A DNA stretch of 64,000 nucleotides from an uncultured Veillonellaceae bacterium. GTDB lineage: Bacteria > Bacillota > Negativicutes > Veillonellales > Veillonellaceae. A program made the translations under genes and the position numbers. The DNA lies in contig CAMBIX010000001.1 of the NCBI GenBank assembly GCA_945867815.1, positions 310,001-374,000 on the forward strand, given 5' to 3'. Of this stretch, positions 56,588-64,000 are shown piece after piece. The notes under the pieces were generated by a model. It had not been told where the DNA came from. It searched no databases and saw only the letters and a program-made list of their open reading frames with translations. How positions within the stretch are numbered: the stretch's first letter is position 1; each line of letters starts with the position of its first letter.

Positions 56588-57505
56588 TTATCGTTCACCC
56601 CGCTTACTATAACCTAGTTCTGATAACATAGCTGACTTATTGCGCCAGTCTTTCTTCACTTTCACCCATATATCTAAATAAACTTTACCCGCTAAAAGGC
56701 GTTCAATATCCGCCCGTGCTTCTGCCCCAATCTGTCTAAGCATGGAACCTTTCTTACCAATAAGGATTCCTTTTTGTGAATCTCGTTCACAAAAGACCGT
56801 AGCCCGTACATAAGTTGTACCATCTTTACGGGTCTTCATCTCATCCACTTCTACCGCTATAGAGTGAGGTACCTCATCCTGTGTATGAAGAAGAACCTTT
56901 TCACGCACAATGTCCGATATAATCAGGCGTTCCGGCTGGTCTGTAATCATATCATCAGGGAAGTATTTAGGCCCTACTGGTAAGACCTTATCAATCTCAG
57001 CTACTACTTTGTCAATATTATCCTTTTGTTCTGCTGAAATAGGAATAATAGCTTTAAAAGGATATAACTCTTTATAAGCAACAATCGTTTCTAAAAGTTG
57101 TTCCTTCTTTATCGTATCAATCTTATTGATAATCAAGAAGACAGGCACATGAACTTTCTTTAATTGTTCAATAATAAATAAATCGCCAGGCCCCTTCTTT
57201 TCATTAGCGGCCACTAAGAAAAGAACGGCTTCCACTTCTTTTAAAGAATCTGTAGCCGCCTGCACCATGTACTGACCTAACTTATGTTTAGGCTTATGAA
57301 TACCCGGTGTATCCATGAATACAATCTGCTTCTTATCATCTGTATAAATACAGGTAATCCGATTCCGCGTGGTTTGTGCCTTATCTGACACAATAACAAT
57401 CTTATCACCAATCAAGGCATTAATTAAGGTGGACTTGCCTACATTAGGCCGTCCTACAACGGCAACAAATCCTGATTTATAAGCTGGCGTATCTACATTA
57501 TTCAT
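56588..57505 (-). CDS. era: GTPase Era
   Basis: 305 residues. G1 GRPNVGKSTLINALIG, G3 DTPGIHKPKHKLG, G4 NKID, and a C-terminal KH domain (KGILIGKKGSMLRQIG). Era binds the 3' end of 16S rRNA during 30S maturation. Of the two candidate starts, the ATG at 57505 (MNNVDTPAY) is better, because the one at 57517 directly abuts the AGAGG site. It starts just inside the end of ybeY. Confidence 0.95.
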   Translation of the reverse strand: MNNVDTPAYKSGFVAVVGRPNVGKSTLINALIGDKIVIVSDKAQTTRNRITCIYTDDKKQIVFMDTPGIHKPKHKLGQYMVQAATDSLKEVEAVLFLVAANEKKGPGDLFIIEQLKKVHVPVFLIINKIDTIKKEQLLETIVAYKELYPFKAIIPISAEQKDNIDKVVAEIDKVLPVGPKYFPDDMITDQPERLIISDIVREKVLLHTQDEVPHSIAVEVDEMKTRKDGTTYVRATVFCERDSQKGILIGKKGSMLRQIGAEARADIERLLAGKVYLDIWVKVKKDWRNKSAMLSELGYSKRGER

Positions 57506-57971
57506 TATACGGAGCATCCTCTCTTACATAGCCTAATCGGCCAAGTACAAATTCTTCTTCCTTACGCATTTCTTTTTTATCTTCTGGCGTCATGTGATCA
57601 TAACCTAAAATATGAAGACAGCTATGAGCTGTCAAATAGGCAATCTCCCGTTCATAGGGATGACCGTATTCCTTAGCCTGTTCAGCAGCTCGTTCAAGGG
57701 AAATAACCATATCACCTAGGAGTTTGGCTTCTTCTGGATCTGAAGATTCCCCTTCGTTCAAGGCAAAAGACAAAACATCCGTTGGCCGGTCAATCTGTCG
57801 ATACTGCTTATTAAGCCTATGAATCTGTTCATTATTACATAAAAGTACACTCATTTCGGCATCGTCAGGCAGGCCATAAACGATGCCGACTTCATTACAG
57901 ACCTTCTGAATAATCTCTTCTACTTTTCCATCAGACTCTATGCCTCTATCATATTGAATGGCTACTTTCAT
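57498..57971 (-). CDS. ybeY: Endoribonuclease YbeY
   Basis: 157 residues. The zinc-binding triad is HSCLHILGYDH (HxxxHxxxxxH, about residues 120-130), and TDVLSFALNEGE is the other family motif. YbeY matures 16S rRNA and takes part in ribosome quality control. I start at 57971 (MKVAIQY), with GGAGAG 7 bases upstream and a 4-base ATGA overlap with phoH. Confidence 0.95.
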   Translation of the reverse strand: MKVAIQYDRGIESDGKVEEIIQKVCNEVGIVYGLPDDAEMSVLLCNNEQIHRLNKQYRQIDRPTDVLSFALNEGESSDPEEAKLLGDMVISLERAAEQAKEYGHPYEREIAYLTAHSCLHILGYDHMTPEDKKEMRKEEEFVLGRLGYVREDAPYNE

Positions 57972-58936
57972 TCTTTGTCTCTCCATTTATTATATTCTTC
58001 GTAAGCTTTTACAATCTTGCTTACTAAGTCATGACGCACTACATCTTTATCTGTAAAATACACACGATATATACCTGGTATGCCATTTAATACCTTCTCT
58101 GCTTCTTCTAGGCCTGATGGCACCTTGCCTGGCAAATCAATTTGCGTCTTATCCCCGTTAATAACCATTTTAGATTGATTACCCAAACGAGTTAAAAACA
58201 TCTTCATCTGTTCCGGTGTTGTATTCTGCGCTTCATCTAATATAACAAAAGACCGTTCCAAAGTCCGCCCACGCATATAAGCTAGAGGGGCTACCTCAAT
58301 AGTGCCTTTTAATAAAAGTCGCTGCACCTGGTCAGCTCCAATCATTTCATTTAGGGCATCATACAAAGGACGAAGATAAGGATCTACCTTCTCCTGTAAA
58401 TCCCCTGGCAGATAACCTAATTTTTCTCCCGCTTCTACGGCTGGACGTGTCAAAATGATGCGGTCTACTTCGCGATTTTTTAAATAAAAAGCAGCTAAAG
58501 CCACGGATAAATAGGTCTTGCCAGTTCCAGCTGGTCCAATACCAAAAGTAATGGTATTACGGCGAATACTATCAACATACTCTTTCTGACCTTCTGTTTT
58601 TGGTGTAATCGCCTTACCACGTGTAGAAATAGCAATCGTATCCTCTACCATAGCATGAAGCAAATCAATTTTTCCCTCTTTAACAAAACGAGCCGTTAAA
58701 CGTACCTGCTGAGCTGTAATACTATTACCTTCTTGCGCCAAGAAAACGAGGGCTTCCAAGGTCCGTTCTAATTCTTCTACATCTTTATCAGCGCCAGATA
58801 AAGTCAGGGTCGTACCTCCACGGCTAACCACTTGGCAAGGAAAGATAGACAATAATAATTTTAAAAACTGATCCTGCCGACCTAAAATAGGGGCAGCTAA
58901 ATCATAAGTAGGAAAGGTAAATATTCGTTCGCTCAT
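57968..58936 (-). CDS. phoH: PhoH-family ATPase
   Basis: 322 residues. The N-terminal KH-like segment is followed by a helicase-like P-loop domain: FGIGPAGTGKTYLSVALA (Walker A), RPAVEAGEKLGYLPGDLQEKVDPYLRPLYD, and FVILDEAQNTTPEQMKMFLTR (Walker B). The exact role is unclear; the phoH-ybeY-era cluster links it to RNA or ribosome metabolism. AAGGAGG lies 7 bases before the ATG. It overlaps the upstream radical-SAM gene by 4 bases. Confidence 0.95.
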   Translation of the reverse strand: MSERIFTFPTYDLAAPILGRQDQFLKLLLSIFPCQVVSRGGTTLTLSGADKDVEELERTLEALVFLAQEGNSITAQQVRLTARFVKEGKIDLLHAMVEDTIAISTRGKAITPKTEGQKEYVDSIRRNTITFGIGPAGTGKTYLSVALAAFYLKNREVDRIILTRPAVEAGEKLGYLPGDLQEKVDPYLRPLYDALNEMIGADQVQRLLLKGTIEVAPLAYMRGRTLERSFVILDEAQNTTPEQMKMFLTRLGNQSKMVINGDKTQIDLPGKVPSGLEEAEKVLNGIPGIYRVYFTDKDVVRHDLVSKIVKAYEEYNKWRDKE

Positions 58937-59910
58937 ACGCGAACCTCCTTAGTAAATTTTCTAACGGCTTTGCCATCTAAATAATCACACAAATCGCCTT
59001 GCCATAAGTCATCTGCTTCCATTCGCGCTTCAATAGATTCTTGAATCCGCCACCAGCCCATAGACCAATTAGTAAACAAAGTGTTTTCTTCTGGCGCTCG
59101 ACCAATCAAACGTTGTAACACAATCTTAGGCGATAAATAACGTAAAAAGGTAATGACTCGTTCAATATAAGCATCTGATGAAATAAGCTCTATCTCATGA
59201 TTTTCATACCACTTAGCCATCTCTGTCCCTTTTACAATATATAAAGCATGAAGTTTCACTTGGTCAACAGATAAAGCCGACAAGACCCTAGCCCCTTCAA
59301 TGACATCATCCATAGTGTCACCTGGAAGATTTAGTATCATATGCGTACATACAGAAAATCCATACGCCTTCGTCTTAAGAACCGCATCGATAAATTCAGC
59401 CAAGCCATGACCACGGTTAATTTTCTGTAAGGTCTTATAATTAACTGTTTGCAAGCCGTATTCTAAATAAATAGCAAGACCATACGCCTCTTGTATCTCT
59501 TTTAGTATAGCTAAATAAGTATCATTAATGCAATCAGGCCGCGTCGCAATCGCCAACCCAACGACTGAATCTAAGCAAGCTTCTTCCAAATAGGCCTTAA
59601 ATTGCTTTGGTTCTAAGTAGGTATTACTAAAATTCTGAAAATAGGGAATAAACTTTTTAGCCTTATACTTAGGCCCAATATGAGCTATATTTTCTTTAAT
59701 CTGCTGACCTACTGTCATAGACGCTGGTAAATTCTCATAACCAGCACCAATTTCACCACAAAAGGCACAGCCGCCATGGCCAATTTCTCCATCTCGATTA
59801 GGGCAAGTCACAGGTAAAGCTACAGGAATTTTATATACCTTTTCCCCATAACATTCTTTCATATAGACTGAATAGGGCCGGTAATGTTTTGGTTTTCTTG
59901 TATCACCCAT
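58933..59910 (-). CDS. Radical SAM protein, YhcC/TIGR01212 family
   Basis: 325 residues. KIPVALPVTCPNRDGEIGHGGCAFCGE holds the family's unusual cluster motif (C-x12-C-x2-C arrangement). The middle contains GLQTVNYKTLQKINRGH and HMILNLPGDTMDDV. Substrate unknown. The ATG overlaps the stop of the upstream radical-SAM gene by one base (TAATG), and its own stop overlaps phoH. Confidence 0.88.
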   Translation of the reverse strand: MGDTRKPKHYRPYSVYMKECYGEKVYKIPVALPVTCPNRDGEIGHGGCAFCGEIGAGYENLPASMTVGQQIKENIAHIGPKYKAKKFIPYFQNFSNTYLEPKQFKAYLEEACLDSVVGLAIATRPDCINDTYLAILKEIQEAYGLAIYLEYGLQTVNYKTLQKINRGHGLAEFIDAVLKTKAYGFSVCTHMILNLPGDTMDDVIEGARVLSALSVDQVKLHALYIVKGTEMAKWYENHEIELISSDAYIERVITFLRYLSPKIVLQRLIGRAPEENTLFTNWSMGWWRIQESIEARMEADDLWQGDLCDYLDGKAVRKFTKEVRV

Positions 59911-61775
59911 TATATGTTGTCCTCCCTAAGGTCTGGCCTAATAAAAAGTGGCCTTCGTCCTAAACAATCCGCTACAAGTATATACCTTTTTTGCCTTATC
60001 TTTTCAGCCATGACATCCACTTGCTTGCTGCTATCTATCTTATCCTTCTTTATGGCTGACATCCTCGTCCTACTTTCGTTAGCCTTCTCTAATAAGACCA
60101 GCTCATCCTTTGGTAATATAGTATATAGGGCTTCAATTGTTTTGTCAGCCACGTCTATTTCCACATAATCCCGTCGAATACGCCGCCACTCTGTAAACTG
60201 ATAGGTAGGAATATACTGTTTCACGAGATCTTCCTGTCGCCAGAAAACTTCGCTTTCTTTACGCTGATCCTCTTTAGGTACGGCCAGCCCTAATTGTTCA
60301 TCTCGAATATGACCCTTAAAGGCTTGGGCTATGTCTAAGCGTAACAATTCAATAGCTGTACTATCTTGCTTACTCCTAAAGAAATTCATCAAAAAGACTA
60401 ACCTATCTAAATCGCGCAGCTTTTTCTTATGTAACCCTTGATCTAACCAAGCCTTCGTCATCTCTTCAAAATAAGCAAAGGCACTCTGCCCCTTAGCTAA
60501 TAACTGACCACCTACATAGAGAAAGGTGCGCCGATAACGTTCACTATTATAAAACTGTTCGAAAACATCTTCAAACTGTTTAAGAAAACGTACCTTTTCA
60601 TAGGGCAACACATTAGTCTCTAGTATTTCATAAGGTGCCTTAGGATCCGCCTTATAAACAAAACCATCTGTATTTAAAATAGAAGCTCCCCTAAGGAGTT
60701 TTAGAAAACCAATCTGCAAGGCCTGCGGTTCTAAAGCAAACAAATCATCAAAAGACTGTCCAAACCGCTCATAGCCCTCTTCAGGAAGGCCAACAATCAA
60801 ATCCATATGGACGTGCGTTCGCCCTGCCTTAATAATAGGACTTAAAACCCTTTTACAATGATCCCAATCATTCATACGATGTATCGCTTCTAAGGTGGCT
60901 GGATTGGTAGACTGTACACCTACTTCAATCTGCATACGCCCCTTAGGTGCTGTACTTAATAAATCTACTTCTTCAGGCCCAATAAGCCCCCCTTCCATTT
61001 CTAGATGAAAGTTTGTCGTCTCACCGTAAGCCGCTATCCATTTCATTAACGGCAAATGATGATTCGGCGCACAATTAAAGGTACGGTCAACAAATTTAAC
61101 TTGTGGCACCTTATGAGCCACAAACCAAGCTAACTCCTTTAAAGTCCGTGCTTCATCAAAAAAACGAACCGTATTCTGATTACCAGATAGGCAATACCGA
61201 CAATGAAACGGACACCCACGAGAGGATTCATAATAAATGATTCGATGCTCTAAATCAGCCATATCCTCTTCCGTATAAGGAAACGGAATGGTATTTAAAT
61301 CCTTCACTTCAGCCAACTGATGAGAGCCCACAATCCGTCCATCTTCTCGCCCTAAAACGCCTGGTATACATAGACCTTGTAATGAAGCATGAGAGAGCAA
61401 CTGTTTACTTAAGGCATAAAAGGCTTCTTCCCCTTCACCCTGTACAATATAATCTACATAATCACAGGCTTCTAATACAGATTCTGCCGTATAAGATACT
61501 TCAGGCCCACCAAAAATAATACGAATATCTGGATATACCGTCTTTATTAGCTGAGCCAAATGCTTAGTCATTTCAATATTCCAAATATAGCAGGCAAAAC
61601 CAATCATACTAGGCTTATTACTGGTAATAGCTGACAAAATATCTAGTATTGGCTGATTAATAGTATATTCTTGAATTTCATAATTCATACCATGAGCAGA
61701 TCCATAAGCCTTCAAATAGCGTAGGGCCAAGGATGAATGAATGAACTTCGAATTAAGGGTGGATAGAACAATCAT
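59910..61775 (-). CDS. B12-binding radical SAM protein with DUF4080 domain
   Basis: 621 residues. An N-terminal cobalamin-binding domain (residues about 1-135; IGFACYIWNIEMTKHLAQLI, IIFGGPEVS) is followed by the radical SAM core with ESSRGCPFHCRYCLSG (CxxxCxxC, about 185-200) and GLPEEGYERF, and a C-terminal DUF4080 region (about 370-520). Substrate unknown. It is first in a seven-gene overlapping series ending in recO. Confidence 0.88.
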   Translation of the reverse strand: MIVLSTLNSKFIHSSLALRYLKAYGSAHGMNYEIQEYTINQPILDILSAITSNKPSMIGFACYIWNIEMTKHLAQLIKTVYPDIRIIFGGPEVSYTAESVLEACDYVDYIVQGEGEEAFYALSKQLLSHASLQGLCIPGVLGREDGRIVGSHQLAEVKDLNTIPFPYTEEDMADLEHRIIYYESSRGCPFHCRYCLSGNQNTVRFFDEARTLKELAWFVAHKVPQVKFVDRTFNCAPNHHLPLMKWIAAYGETTNFHLEMEGGLIGPEEVDLLSTAPKGRMQIEVGVQSTNPATLEAIHRMNDWDHCKRVLSPIIKAGRTHVHMDLIVGLPEEGYERFGQSFDDLFALEPQALQIGFLKLLRGASILNTDGFVYKADPKAPYEILETNVLPYEKVRFLKQFEDVFEQFYNSERYRRTFLYVGGQLLAKGQSAFAYFEEMTKAWLDQGLHKKKLRDLDRLVFLMNFFRSKQDSTAIELLRLDIAQAFKGHIRDEQLGLAVPKEDQRKESEVFWRQEDLVKQYIPTYQFTEWRRIRRDYVEIDVADKTIEALYTILPKDELVLLEKANESRTRMSAIKKDKIDSSKQVDVMAEKIRQKRYILVADCLGRRPLFIRPDLREDNI

Positions 61776-61807
61776 AAATACGTAAATAAATCCTCTCTAT
61801 ATGGGAA

Positions 61808-61829
61808 AAGAAGCCCCGTAGGACTTCTT
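61808..61829 (-). terminator. Weak hairpin after the small membrane protein gene
   Basis: A 6-bp stem, AAGAAG with CTTCTT, loop of 10, followed on the minus strand by T residues. It overlaps the stop codon, so it is probably leaky and may only partly separate the gat genes from the radical-SAM operon. Confidence 0.4.
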
Positions 61830-62160
61830 ACCACAAACTTTTTAGTATGAATAATAATAAAATAATAGCCAAGAAAGGCAAGGCGGCTACAAAAAATAAA
61901 CTACCTAATAAAACAAGTACAGCTATACCAACGCCTGCTAAAGCAGCTAAACTTAATTTAGTTTTCCAAGATAAGGATTTCCACGTAATAATCTTTACAT
62001 GAGGCAGGCCAAAAGAACTTTCATACGTTCTTTGCTCTGCTTCCTCTTGTTCCCGATTATAAGTGTCTTCGCGGCCATTCTCATCCAAGGTTACGCCCTT
62101 AAAATCACGCCGTTCTTCTTCTGTTAATACCTGCGTTCGTTTTGTATCTCTTTCATCCAT
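61828..62160 (-). CDS. Small membrane protein of unknown function
   Basis: 110 residues. The first 65 are very charged and hydrophilic (MDERDTKRTQVLTEEERRDF...); residues about 70-108 form one long or two short hydrophobic helices (LAALAGVGIAVLVLLGSLFF, ALPFLAIILLLFILKSLW). I do not recognise a family. A ribosome site, GAGG, precedes the ATG. It lies 36 bases after gatB and 52 before the radical-SAM gene. The hydrophilic N-terminus is probably cytoplasmic. Confidence 0.7.
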   Translation of the reverse strand: MDERDTKRTQVLTEEERRDFKGVTLDENGREDTYNREQEEAEQRTYESSFGLPHVKIITWKSLSWKTKLSLAALAGVGIAVLVLLGSLFFVAALPFLAIILLLFILKSLW

Positions 62161-62196
62161 ACGGTTACCTCACATAGCCTTACTGGCTATCGTCGA

Positions 62197-63639
62197 CTAT
62201 TTGGATAATTCTTCTTTAAGCATTTGATTAACCATACCTGGGTTAGCTTTCCCCTTAGACGCTTTCATCACTTGGCCAACTAAGAAGCCAATCGCTTTGC
62301 CTTTACCACTCTTGAAATCCTCAACAGATTTTGGATTATCGGCAATAACTTGCTTAACCAAAGCTTCAATAGCACCTGTATCCGTAATTTGTACCAGGCC
62401 CTGTTCTTCTACAATCACATCTGGGTCCTTGCCAGTATCCCACATAGAAGCTAATACCTTCTTAGCAATCTTACCGGAAATTGTTCCTTTCGTAATTAAA
62501 GCCATCATCTTAGCTAATTGTTCTGGCTTAACTGGTGCGTCTTTAAAAGTGATATTAGCTTCATTTACCATCTTAGATAAGTCACCTAGCATCCAATTGG
62601 CTGCGCCCTTAGCATCTGCGCCAGCTTTTACTGTAGCATCTAAATAATCAGCCGTTTCCCGTAGGGCTGTCAAAATACGGCTATCTTCATTAGATAGTCC
62701 ATATTCATCTTGGAAACGAGCCATCTTAGCATCTGGCAATTCTGGCAAAGTCTTACGTGCGTCTTCAATTTGTTCATCACTAATAGTCAGTGGCACTAAA
62801 TCTGGTTCTGGGAAGTAACGATAGTCGTTTTCAGCCTCTTTCTTACGCATAGATAAGGTCATACCCTTACCATCATCCCAAGTCCGTGTTTCCTGTACGA
62901 CCTGCCCACCGTCATCAACAAGTTCTGCTTGACGAAGAGCTTCGTATTCAACCCCTTTTTGCAAGGCCGATAAGGAGTTCATATTCTTAATTTCCGTCTT
63001 AGTACCTAACTTATCATCACCAACCAAACGGACAGAAATATTGGCATCACAGCGTAAACTACCTTCTTCCATACGTACGTCAGATACATCTAAGTACTTA
63101 AGGATAGACCGCAATTTTTCTACATAAGCCCGTGCTTCTTCACCAGATCGCATGTCTGGTTCCGATACAATTTCTAGCAAAGGCACACCTGTACGGTTAT
63201 AGTCAACATTAGACGAATCTGATGTACTAATGGTACTACCGCTATGAACAAGCTTACCTGCATCTTCTTCCATATGAATACGAGTAATACGAATACGGCG
63301 AGTCTTACCGCCGACTTCAATATCCAAATATCCATTTAAGCAAATTGGTAAATCATACTGGGACGTCTGAAAATTCTTAGGCAAATCTGGGTAGTAATAA
63401 TTCTTACGATCAAATTTATTAAAGCCTAAAATATCACAGTGCAAAGCCAAACCAACTTTAATAGCATAATCTAATACCTTTTTATTAAGGACTGGCAAAC
63501 AACCTGGTAAGCCTAGGCAAACAGGACAAACATGTGTATTTTGGTCGCCCCCGAATTCTGTAGTACAACCACAGAAAATCTTAGATTTTGTCTTCAGCTC
63601 TGTATGTACTTCCAAGCCGACTACTGTTTCATATTTCAT
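62197..63639 (-). CDS. gatB: Aspartyl/glutamyl-tRNA amidotransferase subunit B
   Basis: 480 residues. The N-terminus [23 protein letters not shown] with [27 protein letters not shown] and [17 protein letters not shown] is diagnostic. The tail domain (about 330-480) binds tRNA. GatCAB converts Glu-tRNA-Gln (and Asp-tRNA-Asn) to the amide forms. It overlaps gatA by 4 bases. Confidence 0.97.
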   Translation of the reverse strand: MKYETVVGLEVHTELKTKSKIFCGCTTEFGGDQNTHVCPVCLGLPGCLPVLNKKVLDYAIKVGLALHCDILGFNKFDRKNYYYPDLPKNFQTSQYDLPICLNGYLDIEVGGKTRRIRITRIHMEEDAGKLVHSGSTISTSDSSNVDYNRTGVPLLEIVSEPDMRSGEEARAYVEKLRSILKYLDVSDVRMEEGSLRCDANISVRLVGDDKLGTKTEIKNMNSLSALQKGVEYEALRQAELVDDGGQVVQETRTWDDGKGMTLSMRKKEAENDYRYFPEPDLVPLTISDEQIEDARKTLPELPDAKMARFQDEYGLSNEDSRILTALRETADYLDATVKAGADAKGAANWMLGDLSKMVNEANITFKDAPVKPEQLAKMMALITKGTISGKIAKKVLASMWDTGKDPDVIVEEQGLVQITDTGAIEALVKQVIADNPKSVEDFKSGKGKAIGFLVGQVMKASKGKANPGMVNQMLKEELSK

Positions 63640-64000
63640 AGTTGTACCTCCCCTGTTGGTGCCACTTTATTACATTCTGGACGTGCTTGTTCAAACGTAT
63701 AAGCCGCCTGCAAAATAGCTTCTTCTCCCATAGGTTTTCCCATAAGCTGCATACCAATTGGCATACCATTAGAAGCAAAACCGGCTGGAATACTAATAGC
63801 TGGAATACCAGCTAAGTTAACAGGTACCGTACAAATATCTTCTAAATACATAGATAATGGATCATTAATCTTTTCACCAAATTTAAAGGCTGTATTTGGT
63901 GCTACAGGTGCTAATAAAACATCCACATCTTCAAAAGCTCGATCAAATTCTTCTTTAATTAAACGACGAGCTTTCATAGCTTTCAAATAATAGGCATCAT
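63636..64000 (-). CDS. gatA: Amidotransferase subunit A, 3' part only
   Basis: The frame is open to the right edge, so the N-terminal three quarters, including the catalytic Ser-Lys-Ser, lies outside. The visible 121 codons read [20 protein letters not shown], then [44 protein letters not shown] and [12 protein letters not shown], the typical GatA C-terminus. It runs directly into gatB. Confidence 0.95.
   Translation of the reverse strand, partial: DAYYLKAMKARRLIKEEFDRAFEDVDVLLAPVAPNTAFKFGEKINDPLSMYLEDICTVPVNLAGIPAISIPAGFASNGMPIGMQLMGKPMGEEAILQAAYTFEQARPECNKVAPTGEVQL

Overview
The window looks like chromosomal DNA of a diderm Firmicute of the class Negativicutes, most likely Veillonella or a close relative. 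Three things point there: moderately AT-rich DNA with Firmicute housekeeping genes (rqcH, rbgA, scpAB, split glyQS under a T-box, hslUV, trmFO, comM-dprA), an IspH fused to ribosomal-protein-S1 domains, and outer-membrane functions (a two-partner-secretion exporter with its giant exoprotein, and a lipid A/LPS-core type phosphoethanolamine transferase). The genus is inferred from gene content, not from a database match. I saw no tRNA, rRNA, CRISPR array, insertion sequence or prophage.

Layout. 1-2,480: yicC (partial, minus) diverges from rqcH (plus). 2,509-7,082: minus-strand genes for coenzyme A (coaD), rRNA modification (rsmD), phospholipid precursors (gpsA, plsY) and ribosome assembly (der). 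7,271-9,808: a P-type proton ATPase in its own unit. 10,007-16,717: minus-strand series scpA-scpB-rluB-flavoprotein-cmk-plsC-ispH/S1. 16,923-18,749: a plus-strand phosphoethanolamine transferase. 18,835-27,544: tight minus-strand operon yraN-comM-dprA-topA-trmFO-hslV-hslU. 27,861-30,413: rnhB, rbgA, rplS. 47,633-48,643: bioB under a predicted BirA operator. 48,897-51,050: a lone Ni-CO dehydrogenase with a His-rich leader. 51,339-54,542: glyQS with a glycine T-box. 54,551-61,775: radical-SAM genes, phoH, ybeY, era, a CBS/CNNM protein and recO in one overlapping operon. 61,828-64,000: a small membrane protein, gatB and the 3' part of gatA.

The accessory region is 30,757-47,376, a contact-dependent inhibition (CDI) locus read on the minus strand: cdiB (exporter), cdiA (2,523 aa stick carrying the toxin), a membrane immunity gene, then three displaced toxin-immunity cassettes. 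The cassettes keep the conserved pretoxin (PT-VENN-like) domain, lack a credible start codon and ribosome site, and each is followed by a small multi-pass membrane protein. One cassette shares about 710 bp with cdiA (nearly identical, offset exactly 5,002 bp), so one recombination event would replace the cdiA tip in frame. Another cassette is decayed by a nonsense codon and a one-base frameshift, yet its immunity gene is intact. All four immunity proteins are integral membrane proteins, so this looks like an arsenal of membrane-active toxins. Three cassettes also share an apparently undescribed tandem motif (GDYLA-x2-3-GYPV type) just after the pretoxin domain. Between cdiA and cdiB lies a non-coding array of three degenerate palindromic repeats.
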